A stretch of DNA of 64,000 bases from Lachnospiraceae bacterium (GCA_022792885.1 JAAWBX010000004.1:1-64000); one strand, 5' to 3'; positions 15,917 to 24,174 are shown, counted from the first letter of the stretch. Notes: generated from the letters alone by a model not told the origin. Made by a program: numbers and translations.

Positions 15917-16369
15917 CTATCCGATAAATCCCATTATCTTTCCGACCCAGTACCCAAACCCCAGCACCCAGCTGACAAACGTCCCGTACAGGATCACCGG
16001 TCCCGCAATCGTGAAGATCTTGCATCCGATCCCGAATACCTGTCCTTCCTTCTTATATTCGATCGCCGGCGCCGCCACGGAATTGGCGAACCCGGTGATC
16101 GGCACCAGAGCTCCCGCGCCGCCGAATTTTACGATCGAAGGAAAAATATTCAGGCCCGTCAAAAGCACGCTGCTCAAAACCAGACACAGCGTCGTAGCGG
16201 TAGCCGCGGTATCCTTCTCCCAGGACATCATTTCCATAAACGTCCCGGTCAGCCACTGTCCCAGCACACAGATCAGCCCGCCCACCAGGAAGGCTTTCGC
16301 CACGTTCGCGAAGGTATTGGTCGTCGGCGTCACCGACTTTACATACATAGCATATTGTTTTTCGTCCAT
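15917..16369 (-). CDS. spoVAC: Stage V sporulation protein AC
   Basis: 150 residues with AAGGATGAG ahead of the ATG. After a short polar N-terminus it has four to five membrane helices and the family pattern GAGALVPITGFANS around residue 95. SpoVAC acts in the spore inner membrane as a mechanosensitive component of the dipicolinate channel. It follows spoVAB by 13 bases. Normally spoVAD would come next, but here the transcript meets a terminator and a foreign module. Confidence 0.93.
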   Translation of the reverse strand: MDEKQYAMYVKSVTPTTNTFANVAKAFLVGGLICVLGQWLTGTFMEMMSWEKDTAATATTLCLVLSSVLLTGLNIFPSIVKFGGAGALVPITGFANSVAAPAIEYKKEGQVFGIGCKIFTIAGPVILYGTFVSWVLGFGYWVGKIMGFIG

Positions 16370-16382
16370 CTTCTCATCCTTT

Positions 16383-16823
16383 CTATCCGCCGAAGCCCAG
16401 CCAGAAAAACAAAAAAGCCCCGGCCGTTTTCCCCAGAGCCAGCGATAAAATCATCCACGGAAGCCCCACGGAAAGTTTCAGACGGCGGATCAGCACCGGA
16501 ACCGCGTCCAGGGTTTCCGCCAGAGACATGACCAGGCTTCCCACAAACACACCGGAAGCCAGACCAAAAGCGGCCCCCGCCAGACTGCCGGGCAGGAAAG
16601 GCAGATCAAAGCTCAGCTCGCTTCCGTAGAGGCTCAGGAGATTCCCCGAAGTGCCGCCCAGCACAATAAAATCCTCATAAAGCTCAATGTGCTTCGCCGT
16701 GTGGGTCCGCCCGGCCAGCCGCGGGACCAGTCCGATCACCGCGATAAACGCAAATACGCCCGCCGCGATGATGCCCCCGGCGCACAGGCCGGTCAAAAAC
16801 AGAAACGCCTGTTTAATCCACAT
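16383..16823 (-). CDS. spoVAB: Stage V sporulation protein AB
   Basis: 146 residues from the ATG at 16823, which has AAGGAGG upstream; an in-frame upstream start at 16850 would sit deeper inside spoVAA. Four hydrophobic helices and a small polar loop containing TAKHIELYEDF match the short SpoVAB membrane protein. It overlaps the end of spoVAA by 11 bases. Role: accessory membrane component of the SpoVA channel. Confidence 0.85.
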   Translation of the reverse strand: MWIKQAFLFLTGLCAGGIIAAGVFAFIAVIGLVPRLAGRTHTAKHIELYEDFIVLGGTSGNLLSLYGSELSFDLPFLPGSLAGAAFGLASGVFVGSLVMSLAETLDAVPVLIRRLKLSVGLPWMILSLALGKTAGAFLFFWLGFGG

Positions 16824-17439
16824 CCGTTTCCGCCTCCTTCCGGCCGGCATTCTGAATCCGGGTCGTGTCCACGTCGTTTTCGTACAACCGCATCTGAACT
16901 TCGATCGGAGTCGGGTCTTTCGTCAACTGTTTCCCGGAAAAATGATTGAAAAACACGATGATTCCCAGAGGCAGCCCCAGAGAGTATCCAAGTTCCAATA
17001 CCGTTTTCCCGTCGGAAGGATTTCCCATTAAAAGCTCATAGATCCGCCCGAAAACACTGGTTACGTCACCGTCGTTATTGAACGTCATAATCGCGAAAGC
17101 CGCTCCCGCAAACACGACCAGGCAAACGAGGACCGTTTTTATCCAGTCAAAAAATCCCGGTCGCTTCGGATTCGGTTTGTAACTGACAATAAAATCCGAC
17201 TCCCCGAGATTTTGAATCTCCGCCTGGGGATATTTCTCCTCGATCCGCTTTATCAATTCCATAACGGAACAGACATAACACCCTTCCTCCTCGGAAGAAA
17301 TGGTCATGATCGGCATACTCTGGCAGCTTTTCTGCATGCCGGAATCTTTACAGTACACCTGAGCCACCTGTCCCAGTATCACCTGTTTTTCATAAACTTC
17401 CGTATTTCTATCCGGTTTTATATAGACAATCTTCTGCAT
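16813..17439 (-). CDS. spoVAA: Stage V sporulation protein AA
   Basis: 208 residues from ATG 17439; a GTG at 17451 is also possible, neither has a strong ribosome-binding site. An N-terminal soluble domain of about 90 residues begins KIVYIKPD and is followed by two membrane helices (around residues 100-120 and 150-175) and a polar tail. This layout is that of SpoVAA, the first gene of the spoVA operon. It lies immediately after sigF and a 62-residue membrane ORF, a continuous spoIIA-spoVA arrangement. Confidence 0.85.
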   Translation of the reverse strand: MQKIVYIKPDRNTEVYEKQVILGQVAQVYCKDSGMQKSCQSMPIMTISSEEEGCYVCSVMELIKRIEEKYPQAEIQNLGESDFIVSYKPNPKRPGFFDWIKTVLVCLVVFAGAAFAIMTFNNDGDVTSVFGRIYELLMGNPSDGKTVLELGYSLGLPLGIIVFFNHFSGKQLTKDPTPIEVQMRLYENDVDTTRIQNAGRKEAETDVD

Positions 17440-17606
17440 GTTTTCAGACACCCGAGAAACTGTTTGATCTCTTCCGTCGCCTCAACCATCATGCCGCCGT
17501 TGCCGCCGCTTCCGCCGTGAGCCATCATCAAATACCAGCCCAAAGCCAACAGGGCGAGAACCAGCAGCGTCCCCCAGAAAATCATTTTTGCCCGCTGATG
17601 ATACAT
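17418..17606 (-). CDS. Small single-pass membrane protein between sigF and spoVAA
   Basis: 62 residues, with AAAGGATG ahead of the ATG. One clear membrane helix (FWGTLLVLALLALGWYLMM) is followed by a glycine-rich stretch and a charged tail. It overlaps the spoVAA start by about 20 bases, which suggests translational coupling and that it is expressed in the forespore with the operon. I do not recognise the family. It could be a spurious frame, but the start site, helix and spacing favour a real gene. Confidence 0.5.
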   Translation of the reverse strand: MYHQRAKMIFWGTLLVLALLALGWYLMMAHGGSGGNGGMMVEATEEIKQFLGCLKTCRRLSI

Positions 17607-17709
17607 CCCATCACATCCTTTCTCTGTCTGAGACAGAACTTTTAAGGATAGTATGGCGGATTTTTTTTATTTTATACCTGTAAAATCCGTACGGCCCGTT
17701 CGCCGGCGT

Positions 17710-18423
17710 TTAAATTTTTCTTCGCATGGAGAGAAGAATCTTTTTCTCAAGCCTCGACACCTGCACCTGCGAAATCCCCATTTCTTCCGCGATCTGGGAT
17801 TGCGTTTTATCCATAAAGTAGCGCATGACGATCAGTTTCCTCTCGTCCGGCTTCAATTCCTCGATCAGTTTTCCCAGAAGCATACGATCCAGCACTTTCT
17901 CCTGGTCGTTCTCCAGTTCCTCCAGCTTATCGATCAAACAGATATCGTTGCCCTCGTTCCGGTAAATCGTCCGGTAGATCGATTCCACCTCCACGCCGGA
18001 TTCGTAGGCGGCCGCCAGTTCTTCCACACAGACCCCCACCTCCTCGGCGATCTCTTCCATCGTGGGTTCCCGGCCCAGGCTGTGATTCAGGCGCTCCCTC
18101 ACATGTCCCGCCTTCGCCGCCGTCTCCTTCAGCGTACGGCTCACCTTGATCATACCGTCGTCCCGCAGGAAACGTTTGATTTCCCCCATAATCATCGGCA
18201 CCGCGTACGTACTGAATTTCACCTCAAATTCCAGGTCAAACTTGTCCACTGCTTTTAAAAGCCCGATGCTCCCGATCTGAAACAGATCTTCCAGTTCATA
18301 TCCGCGGCCCGCGAAACGCCTGGCCACGCTCCAGACCAGCCCCATATTGCTGGTCACCAAAGTATCTCTCGCTTCTTTATCCCCTTCGTGTGCCGCCTGA
18401 ATCAAACGCATTGTTTCGTCCAT
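17710..18423 (-). CDS. sigF: RNA polymerase sporulation sigma factor F
   Basis: 237 residues from the ATG at 18423, with GGAGAGG eight bases upstream. Region 2 has NMGLVWSVARRF and DLFQIGSIGLLKAVDKFD, region 3 has KFSTYAVPMI and KVSRTLKE, and region 4 ends with the helix-turn-helix SQIAEEMGISQVQVSRLEKK. This is the first forespore-specific sigma factor. It follows spoIIAB by 22 bases in the canonical spoIIAA-spoIIAB-sigF order and would itself be held inactive by SpoIIAB. Confidence 0.97.
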   Translation of the reverse strand: MDETMRLIQAAHEGDKEARDTLVTSNMGLVWSVARRFAGRGYELEDLFQIGSIGLLKAVDKFDLEFEVKFSTYAVPMIMGEIKRFLRDDGMIKVSRTLKETAAKAGHVRERLNHSLGREPTMEEIAEEVGVCVEELAAAYESGVEVESIYRTIYRNEGNDICLIDKLEELENDQEKVLDRMLLGKLIEELKPDERKLIVMRYFMDKTQSQIAEEMGISQVQVSRLEKKILLSMRRKI

Positions 18424-18445
18424 ATGCACATCCTCTCCGGGTCGC

Positions 18446-18904
18446 TTAACACTCCGGCTGCCCGATCTTTTTACTCATGCGGATTCTGGTCCCTCTCCCG
18501 GCCTCCGACTCCACCTCCAGCGTATCCATAAACGCTTCCATAAAAGAAAATCCCATGCCGGAACGCTCGTTTTCCCCCTTCGTGGTAAAAAAAGGTTCCC
18601 TGGCCTTCTCAATATCTTCAATTCCCCGCCCGGCGTCGCTCACGGTTACCGTCAGCTCACGCGCGGTCGTATCCACGCTCACTTCCATCTCCACCCAGCC
18701 GTCCTTCTCCTCGTAACCATGGATAATGGCATTGGTCACGGCTTCGGACACCGCCGTTTTGATGTCGTTTAACTCCTCCACGGTCGGATCCAGGCGGGAT
18801 GCAAATACCGCCACGACTACCCGGGCGAACTGCTCGTTATGCGAGCGGCTCTCCATACGGAAATATACCGTTTCCCTCGTCTGCTCTCTCATCGGTTCAC
18901 TCAT
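18446..18904 (-). CDS. spoIIAB: Anti-sigma F factor, serine kinase
   Basis: 152 residues from ATG 18904, with AAAGGGG upstream; the frame opens further but lacks a site. It is a GHKL ATPase with the N box EAVTNAIIHGY, G1 box DAGRGIED and G2 box SGMGFSFMEAF. It binds SigF and phosphorylates SpoIIAA. Central member of the spoIIA operon. Confidence 0.96.
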   Translation of the reverse strand: MSEPMREQTRETVYFRMESRSHNEQFARVVVAVFASRLDPTVEELNDIKTAVSEAVTNAIIHGYEEKDGWVEMEVSVDTTARELTVTVSDAGRGIEDIEKAREPFFTTKGENERSGMGFSFMEAFMDTLEVESEAGRGTRIRMSKKIGQPEC

Positions 18905-18941
18905 CCTTTTTACCCCTTTCGCTTCACTGATATCCCTTTCT

Positions 18942-19286
18942 TCAGCTCCGATAATCCCTTGCCGTCTGCCAATCCTCACAGCAGGGCATCAACCCCGGAA
19001 TCCCGGAAATTTTAAGTATTCTGCGAATCTGCTCATTCAGCCCGCACAAAACCGTATCGCCGCCCCGTCCTTTCATCTCCTTATAACGCCCGAGCAGCAC
19101 GCCGATCCCGGAACTGTCCATAAAACGGGTTTTCGAAAAATCAAATACGATGCGGCGCACATAATGTCGTCCCAACTGCTCCTCCATCTCTTTCCGCAAA
19201 GCCTGACTGCTGTGGTGATCCACCTCCTCAGGAAGCCCCACGATCAGGCAATAATGGTCCACCTGATAGCTTGTCCCGTCATTCAT
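18942..19286 (-). CDS. spoIIAA: Anti-anti-sigma F factor
   Basis: 114 residues from ATG 19286, behind AGGAGGAATAAAGGA. STAS domain; the phosphorylated serine lies in RFMDSSGIGVLLGRY. Dephosphorylated SpoIIAA releases SigF from SpoIIAB in the forespore. First gene of the operon; a terminator of the upstream TPR gene lies just ahead, so a dedicated promoter must lie between about 19290 and 19370 (sigma-H type expected, not identified). Confidence 0.95.
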   Translation of the reverse strand: MNDGTSYQVDHYCLIVGLPEEVDHHSSQALRKEMEEQLGRHYVRRIVFDFSKTRFMDSSGIGVLLGRYKEMKGRGGDTVLCGLNEQIRRILKISGIPGLMPCCEDWQTARDYRS

Positions 19287-19308
19287 TCCTTTATTCCTCC
19301 TTTTTCGA

Positions 19309-19356
19309 CAAAAAATAAAAGAGCTGCTGCAAAAAGTTCTCTTTCGTAGCAAGCTC
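19309..19356 (-). terminator. Terminator after the TPR gene
   Basis: On the minus strand a GAGCTTGCTAC / GCAGCAGCTC stem with a bulge runs into TTTTATTTTTT. Confidence 0.6.
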
Positions 19357-19370
19357 TCTTTTCTGTTTGA

Positions 19371-20714
19371 TCAGCCCGGCGGAGCGCCGGCCGACGCCAG
19401 ATGTGTTCTGGCCTGCGCGGCCAGTTGATGATTGGGATACTTTTCAACGATCTGCGTAAAATACTGATTCCCCGTCGCCGAATCCCCGGTATTCACGTAG
19501 CTTAAACCCAGCCAATACATCGCGTCCACGGAATCCGGCTGCAATTCCAGGCATTTGGCCAACAGCATCTTGGATTGTTCGTAATTGCGGGCCTGATATG
19601 CATCATACCCCGCCGTATACAGCGTATTGGGCCCGTTCTGGGACACCTCCGCCTGAAGCTCCCGGTAGATCGTCAGAAACGTCTCGTCCGCAATCCCTTC
19701 CTCGCTCACCTCAGACAGGGCGTTGACGCCCCCCAGATAATCGTTGTTCCGAAAATTCCTCAGCGCCAGAAGAAGTTTCGCATACGTCTGAAGCACGTTC
19801 TGATTCGTGGTGTTCGTATGATCCAGATTCCCCTGCAGATCCGTGATCTGCCCTTCCAGGTCCACGATCCGATTGTTCAGATTCTTGATCTCTCCGTCCT
19901 TGTCGTTCATCTGTTCGTTTAAAGAAACCGTCGTCTGATTGAAACCGTCGTTCAAACGCCGGATCTCCTGGGGCATCACCAAATAATAGAAACCGGCCAG
20001 CCCGAAGCCGATACCGGCCAGAAGGCTCAAGACGGTCTTCCAGCCGCCGGACGTCTCTTTATAAGTCGGTATGATCACGTCATCGGCCGACAGGTGCCCG
20101 CCGTCTTCCCATTCCGGCTCCTCCTCCCCGTCCCCGTTCCGGCTCTTCCTGCGCTTGGCCGCGATCGCCTTCAGCTCGTCAATATAGCGCAGCGTGGCCG
20201 CGTTGGTCCGATCGATGGAATGCGCTTTCCGGAGCAGGCGGTCCGCCCGCCCGTAAGAACGCCGGCGAATATAAATCAACGCCGCCAGCTGATACGCTTT
20301 TACAAACCTGGGATTCAGATTCAGGACTTTATTTACCTGGAGAATCGCCAGATCCTCACTGTCGTCCCGCAAAAGTGTCAGCGCCTGGTTGTATTTATGC
20401 ACAGCCATCGCCATCTCGTCCAGGGCTTCCTTATGATCCTGGAGCCCTCCGATATATCGATTCGCCACATTCCCCTTCCGGCGGTAATTGGAACTGATCA
20501 GCCATTCGGCCAACGCGTCCACGATCTCACCCGTCTCATAGTAAATGAGTCCCAGAAGATTTCTGGCGTCAATGTTCATTTTATAAAGGCGCACGCTCTG
20601 CCGCAGACAAAGAATCGCGCCGGACATGTCCCTTACCTGCGCCTTTTCCAATCCTTTATTATAATAAGTATTTGAGAGTCGGATAATCTTCTCGACACTC
20701 CATTCATCAGACAT
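19371..20714 (-). CDS. TPR-repeat membrane protein
   Basis: 447 residues. The N-terminal cytosolic part (about 1-180) has tetratricopeptide-like helical pairs (ARNLLGLIYYETGEIVDALAEW, LNPRFVKAYQLAALIY). A basic linker is followed by one membrane helix at about 223-247, a coiled coil at about 255-300 (EIKNLNNRIVDLEGQI) and a second TPR group to the end (LQPDSVDAMYWLGLSYVNTG). The topology places the two TPR regions on opposite sides of the membrane. It starts three bases after a 50-residue gene and shares its transcript. Function unknown; a scaffold for cell-envelope or sporulation proteins is a guess. Confidence 0.75.
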   Translation of the reverse strand: MSDEWSVEKIIRLSNTYYNKGLEKAQVRDMSGAILCLRQSVRLYKMNIDARNLLGLIYYETGEIVDALAEWLISSNYRRKGNVANRYIGGLQDHKEALDEMAMAVHKYNQALTLLRDDSEDLAILQVNKVLNLNPRFVKAYQLAALIYIRRRSYGRADRLLRKAHSIDRTNAATLRYIDELKAIAAKRRKSRNGDGEEEPEWEDGGHLSADDVIIPTYKETSGGWKTVLSLLAGIGFGLAGFYYLVMPQEIRRLNDGFNQTTVSLNEQMNDKDGEIKNLNNRIVDLEGQITDLQGNLDHTNTTNQNVLQTYAKLLLALRNFRNNDYLGGVNALSEVSEEGIADETFLTIYRELQAEVSQNGPNTLYTAGYDAYQARNYEQSKMLLAKCLELQPDSVDAMYWLGLSYVNTGDSATGNQYFTQIVEKYPNHQLAAQARTHLASAGAPPG

Positions 20715-20717
20715 ATT

Positions 20718-20870
20718 CTACTCCTGTATTCGTACTTGTTCTTTTTCCTGAAGGATCTCAAGCAGAACATCCGCCGCGTCTTTCATATTCCGCTCGGTAA
20801 TACAGGAATCCAGAGCTTCGATATCCTTGCTCGGCTGAAACTTACTCAACTCTTCCTCAAAATTCAGCAT
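20718..20870 (-). CDS. 50-residue acidic protein cotranscribed with the TPR gene
   Basis: ATG at 20870 with AAGGAG nine bases upstream; begins MLNFEEELSKFQPSKDIEAL, predicted helical and acidic. Its final codons (CAGGAG before TAG) form the ribosome-binding site of the TPR gene three bases on, so translation of the two is linked. I do not recognise the family; the start signal and tight coupling support a real gene. Confidence 0.6.
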   Translation of the reverse strand: MLNFEEELSKFQPSKDIEALDSCITERNMKDAADVLLEILQEKEQVRIQE

Positions 20871-20975
20871 AACATCCTTCTCCTTCCTCTGCCTCGTTCT
20901 ATCTTAACATATAATTCCAACGAAAATACAAAAATTTTCCTTAAATCATTATAATGATCCCATAAATAGATTGCA

Positions 20976-21015
20976 AGAAAAACACAGCGCAAAATATGAC
21001 TTTTTCTGCGCTGTG
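20976..21015 (-). terminator. Terminator downstream of pyk
   Basis: CACAGCGCA/TGCGCTGTG perfect 9-bp stem; on the minus strand followed by TTTTTCTTG. About 50 bases after the pyk stop. Confidence 0.8.
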
Positions 21016-21062
21016 CCAGGTTCATCCCCTCCGGGCATTCTGCCGGACAGAAGCTCACGTTT

Positions 21063-22487
21063 CTAATATTTTTCACCGATCACATGAACTTTGACCATGT
21101 TCGTCGTCCCGGATCTCCCGATCGGAACGCCGGCGGTAATCACCGTGACGTCGCCGTCGTTCACCAGACCCTTCTCATGGATCAGTTCCGCCGCGCTGCT
21201 TAACAGATCAAAGGTCTCGTTCTTCTCGCCCAGTACCATCGGCGTAATGCCCCAGGACAAATTCAACTGACGGCACACCTTCTCGGACGGCGAACATCCC
21301 ATGATCGGGGCCGCCGGATGGAATCGCGAGATCATATTCGCCGTAAACCCGGACTTTGTGACGGTAATGATCGCCTTGGCTTCCAGATCTTTCGCGATCG
21401 TGCAGGTGGCATGAGAGATCGCCGCCGTAATATCCCGGGCCGAGATCGACAGATTTTTTAACCGCGACTTATAATCAATGTCCCCTTCGGTTCGCTCCGC
21501 GATCTTCACCATCGTTTTCAACGCCAGCACCGGGTATTTTCCGGCCGCCGTCTCGCCCGAGAGCATGACCGCACTGCTTCCGTCGTAGATCGCGTTCGCC
21601 ACATCCGCCGTCTCCGCACGGGTCGGACGCGGATTGTGCATCATGGAATCCAACATCTGAGTCGCCGTGATCACAACCTTCCCGGCTTCCAGCGCCTTCT
21701 TAATCAGAACTTTCTGAATAATCGGAACTTCCTCGTTCTCAATCTCCACGCCCATATCCCCGCGGGCCACCATAATGCCGTCGGCCTTCCGTAAAATCGC
21801 ATCAATATTTTCAACGCCCTGCGCATTCTCGATCTTGGCAATGATCCGGACATCCTTTCCGCCGTTCTCATTCAGAAGTTTCCGCATGGCCACCACGTCG
21901 TCCGCCGTGCGGGTAAAGGATGCCGCCACAAAATCGTACCCTTTCCGAATCCCGAACAGAATATCCTCCCGATCCTTCTCGCTGATAAATTCCATGGAAA
22001 TATTCGTCCCGGGAAGATTGATTCCCTTATGATTGGAAACCTTGCCCCCGTTCTTCACCACGCAGACGACCCTGGTATCCGTCTTGCGGATCACTTCCAT
22101 CCCGATCAGGCCGTCGTCGATCAATATGACCGAACCGACTTCCACGTCGCTGGGCAGCCCTTTAAACGTAACGCCGACCCCTTCTTCTGTACCCTCGATC
22201 TCCTCCGTGGTCAGGAAAAATTCCTGGCCGGCCTCCAACATCACCGAACCGTCCTTAAAATTGCCGGTCCGAATCTCCGGTCCTTTCGTATCCAAAAGGG
22301 TCGCGATCGGAAGGTCATACTTCTCCCGGAGCCGCACAACCTCGTCAAATCTCTTCGCCTGCTCTTCGTGAGTCCCGTGAGAAAAATTAAATCTTGCCAC
22401 ATTCATGCCGGCCGCCACCATCTCTTCCAGAACGCCTTCCTGATCCGTAGCCGGTCCCAACGTACAAACAATCTTTGTTCTGCGCAT
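21063..22487 (-). CDS. pyk: Pyruvate kinase
   Basis: 474 residues from ATG 22487 with AGAGGAAAAAAC upstream. Hallmarks: RTKIVCTLGPAT at the N-terminus, NFSHGTHEEQ, the signature IIAKIENAQGVENID with the catalytic lysine, MVARGDMGVEI, and TATQMLDSM. At 474 residues it lacks the extra C-terminal PEP-utiliser domain seen in some Bacillus enzymes. Converts PEP and ADP to pyruvate and ATP, last step of glycolysis. Monocistronic with its own terminator. Confidence 0.97.
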   Translation of the reverse strand: MRRTKIVCTLGPATDQEGVLEEMVAAGMNVARFNFSHGTHEEQAKRFDEVVRLREKYDLPIATLLDTKGPEIRTGNFKDGSVMLEAGQEFFLTTEEIEGTEEGVGVTFKGLPSDVEVGSVILIDDGLIGMEVIRKTDTRVVCVVKNGGKVSNHKGINLPGTNISMEFISEKDREDILFGIRKGYDFVAASFTRTADDVVAMRKLLNENGGKDVRIIAKIENAQGVENIDAILRKADGIMVARGDMGVEIENEEVPIIQKVLIKKALEAGKVVITATQMLDSMMHNPRPTRAETADVANAIYDGSSAVMLSGETAAGKYPVLALKTMVKIAERTEGDIDYKSRLKNLSISARDITAAISHATCTIAKDLEAKAIITVTKSGFTANMISRFHPAAPIMGCSPSEKVCRQLNLSWGITPMVLGEKNETFDLLSSAAELIHEKGLVNDGDVTVITAGVPIGRSGTTNMVKVHVIGEKY

Positions 22488-22521
22488 GTTTTTTCCTCTT
22501 TTCTTTCCGTTCATCGAGCCT

Positions 22522-22551
22522 ATGATACCTCACTCCGGCCCGGTTTGACAA
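22522..22551 (-). promoter_or_regulatory. Possible pyk promoter
   Basis: Minus strand TTGTCA (22546-22551), 18-base spacer, TATCAT (22522-22527), about 35 bases before the start codon. Confidence 0.45.
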
Positions 22552-22807
22552 GAGGGTTTCGAAAAATTTTCATCTTATTGCGGCCCGGCAAACGTATACT
22601 CGTACGGACGGCGGAAATACCGGACGCGAAAGCGGAGCAAAAAAAGTAAAAGCACCCGCCGTTCAACCTCTTCTTCCGGTTAGCGGCAAGTGCTCATACA
22701 AATTCCGTATTCACTTCGATAAAAGGAATTATCCGACTGCGTTCTCAGATAGAATTGACATCAACAAATATCTCAATGCTGCCGGAATATCGATACGCAA
22801 TATTTAA
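22552..22807. other. Intergenic region upstream of pyk
   Basis: No coding frame is supported. It contains the terminator of the minus-strand tRNA-Leu and otherwise nothing I can assign. Confidence 0.6.
22641..22694 (-). terminator. Terminator of tRNA-Leu(AAG)
   Basis: AGCACTTGCCG / CGGCGGGTGCT stem with two mismatches and a long loop; on the minus strand the stem runs into TTTTACTTTTTTT. Confidence 0.65.
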
Positions 22808-22891
22808 TGCGGGAGATGGGACTTGAACCCACACGACCTATCGGCCACAAGATCCTTAGTCTTGCCTGTCTGCCAGTTCCAGCACTCCCGC
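22808..22891 (-). tRNA. tRNA-Leu (anticodon AAG)
   Basis: 84 nt with a 7-bp GCGGGAG acceptor stem, a long variable arm, TTCAAGT T-loop and A73. The anticodon stem CAAGA/TCTTG encloses CTAAGGA, giving anticodon AAG. The 3' CCA is not encoded. An A34 tRNA-Leu is uncommon in bacteria. Confidence 0.92.
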
Positions 22892-22917
22892 CTGTCACAA
22901 ATGTTTGCAACGGACAT

Positions 22918-22946
22918 ATTATAGCATGAGGTTTTTAAAATTTCAA
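22918..22946 (-). promoter_or_regulatory. Promoter of tRNA-Leu(AAG)
   Basis: Minus strand TTGAAA, 17-base spacer, TATAAT, 27 bases before the mature tRNA 5' end. Confidence 0.8.
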
Positions 22947-23008
22947 CCTTTTTCCATCGAATCCTCAAAGATTTTTTTTAAGCTTTTTCAACTTTTTTCA
23001 AAAAACGA

Positions 23009-23037
23009 TTGACAGTTCTTTAAATTCGAGTTATACT
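23009..23037 (+). promoter_or_regulatory. Promoter of tRNA-Leu(CAG)
   Basis: TTGACA (23009-23014), 17-base spacer, TATACT (23032-23037), 50 bases before the tRNA. Confidence 0.85.
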
Positions 23038-23086
23038 ATACGAGCGTTAAGGAAAGACAAGAACTTTTCGGAACGCGTAAGAACCG

Positions 23087-23170
23087 GCAGTTGTGGCGGA
23101 ATTGGCATACGCGCATGATTCAGGTTCATGTCCACTTAAGTGGGTGCGGGTTCAAGTCCCGCCAACTGCA
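23087..23170 (+). tRNA. tRNA-Leu (anticodon CAG)
   Basis: 84 nt; GCAGTTG acceptor paired with CAACTGC, long variable arm, anticodon loop TTCAGGT giving CAG, TTCAAGT T-loop, A73. CCA not encoded. Confidence 0.95.
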
Positions 23171-23175
23171 CGAGA

Positions 23176-23220
23176 CAGCGTGAAGCAGAACATAAAAAGT
23201 TTGGCTTCACGCTGTTTTTT
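23176..23220 (+). terminator. Terminator of tRNA-Leu(CAG)
   Basis: CAGCGTGAAGC / GCTTCACGCTG perfect 11-bp stem followed by six T. Confidence 0.92.
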
Positions 23221-23366
23221 GCGAAAAATTCAAGAAAAACCGAATTTTCGATCCGAATTTGTATTATTTGAATCTCATTTACAATCTTCGTCGTTTCTTT
23301 ATGCAAATAAACTGTATCTGACATTTTTTTATATAATATTTCGTAATTCTTTCAAAATTCTATCTA

Positions 23367-23395
23367 TTGACATTTTTCTCCTCTCATGCTATACT
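23367..23395 (+). promoter_or_regulatory. Promoter of the cold-shock gene
   Basis: TTGACA (23367-23372), 17-base spacer, TATACT (23390-23395). Transcription would start near 23402, leaving a leader of about 120 nt before the cold-shock start codon. Confidence 0.8.
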
Positions 23396-23424
23396 TTAAA
23401 AGCATTCCAGATGATTCATTGATC

Positions 23425-23484
23425 TCACATATTTTTGTAAGTCATTGTTCCTCCGATGCCTTACAAAAATATGTGACTTTTTTG
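23425..23484 (+). promoter_or_regulatory. Terminator-like hairpin inside the cold-shock mRNA leader
   Basis: Perfect 17-bp stem (TCACATATTTTTGTAAG with its complement), 18-nt loop, then CTTTTTTG. It lies between the promoter and the ribosome-binding site, so it could be a transcription attenuator or could define a ~80-nt small RNA. A cold- or Csp-responsive switch is inferred, not shown. Confidence 0.7.
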
Positions 23485-23520
23485 CATCAGGAGTGAAATA
23501 TTATATGGAGGTACCAGAAC

Positions 23521-23733
23521 ATGAACAACGGTACAGTTAAGTGGTTTAACGCAGAAAAAGGTTACGGATTTATTTCCAACGACGAGACGGGAGAAGAAGT
23601 TTTCGTACATTTCTCCGCCATCCAGGTTGACGGTTATAAAACTCTGGCGGAAGGTCAGAAAGTCACCTATGACACGGAATCCGATCCGAAGAACAGCGCC
23701 AAGACCCGCGCCGTAAACGTATGCCCCGCATAG
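23521..23733 (+). CDS. Cold-shock protein
   Basis: 70 residues, with ATGGAGG upstream of the ATG. RNP-1 is KGYGFI and RNP-2 VFVHFS; the fold is a single CSD beta-barrel. Binds single-stranded RNA and DNA as an RNA chaperone. Monocistronic, with a strong promoter, an unusual leader hairpin and a strong terminator. The C-terminus (TRAVNVCPA) is slightly longer than in CspB of Bacillus and ends near a cysteine. Confidence 0.96.
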   Translation: MNNGTVKWFNAEKGYGFISNDETGEEVFVHFSAIQVDGYKTLAEGQKVTYDTESDPKNSAKTRAVNVCPA

Positions 23734-23750
23734 GTTCCGATCATAACGCA

Positions 23751-23787
23751 AAAACCGCTCCTGCTTTTCCGCGTGAGCGGTTTTTTT
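23751..23787 (+). terminator. Terminator of the cold-shock gene
   Basis: AAAACCGCTC/GAGCGGTTTT stem followed by a T run. Confidence 0.9.
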
Positions 23788-23908
23788 GCGCCCGGGAGCT
23801 TATATTTTCGGCTTTTTGTGTGAAAATATAGAATAACGGAAATGCGTCTTGCTTTTTCCGCTGCTACCATTTAGAATGAAGCAAGAAATACCAAAGGGGA
23901 CGACCGCT

Positions 23909-24160
23909 ATGAAATATACATTTGAACTGGAAGCCATTCATGCCAAAAAAGGAAAGCTTCCCCGGGAAGAACGCTATGACATCACCCAGTATATCGCATC
24001 CACGGTTGTGGAAGCGCCCGAGAGCAAAAAAGCCATCCGGCAGTTGACAAACCGGGTAAACGGAAAGCTGAGCCGAGAAAGCGACGACGAACGCGCCGTT
24101 ATCACTCTGCCGGATTACGGTAACTGTCAGCTTGTCGTCCATGTCCGGGAAACCTGCTGA
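23909..24160 (+). CDS. Small protein of unknown function
   Basis: 83 residues from the ATG at 23909, preceded by AAAGGGGA; the frame is open upstream to 23849 but without a site. The sequence is polar and mixed alpha/beta: KYTFELEAIHAKKGKLP, then a helical middle and a C-terminal strand QLVVHVRE. No membrane segment, signal peptide or known motif. Lies between the cold-shock gene and tRNA-Pro and has its own terminator. Family not recognised. Confidence 0.6.
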   Translation: MKYTFELEAIHAKKGKLPREERYDITQYIASTVVEAPESKKAIRQLTNRVNGKLSRESDDERAVITLPDYGNCQLVVHVRETC

Positions 24161-24174
24161 AACATCATGAAATC

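Noticed and set aside
23136-23324. 62-residue minus-strand ORF containing LAGLEPAPT
   Set aside because: A frame read through the antisense of tRNA-Leu, a common artefact.
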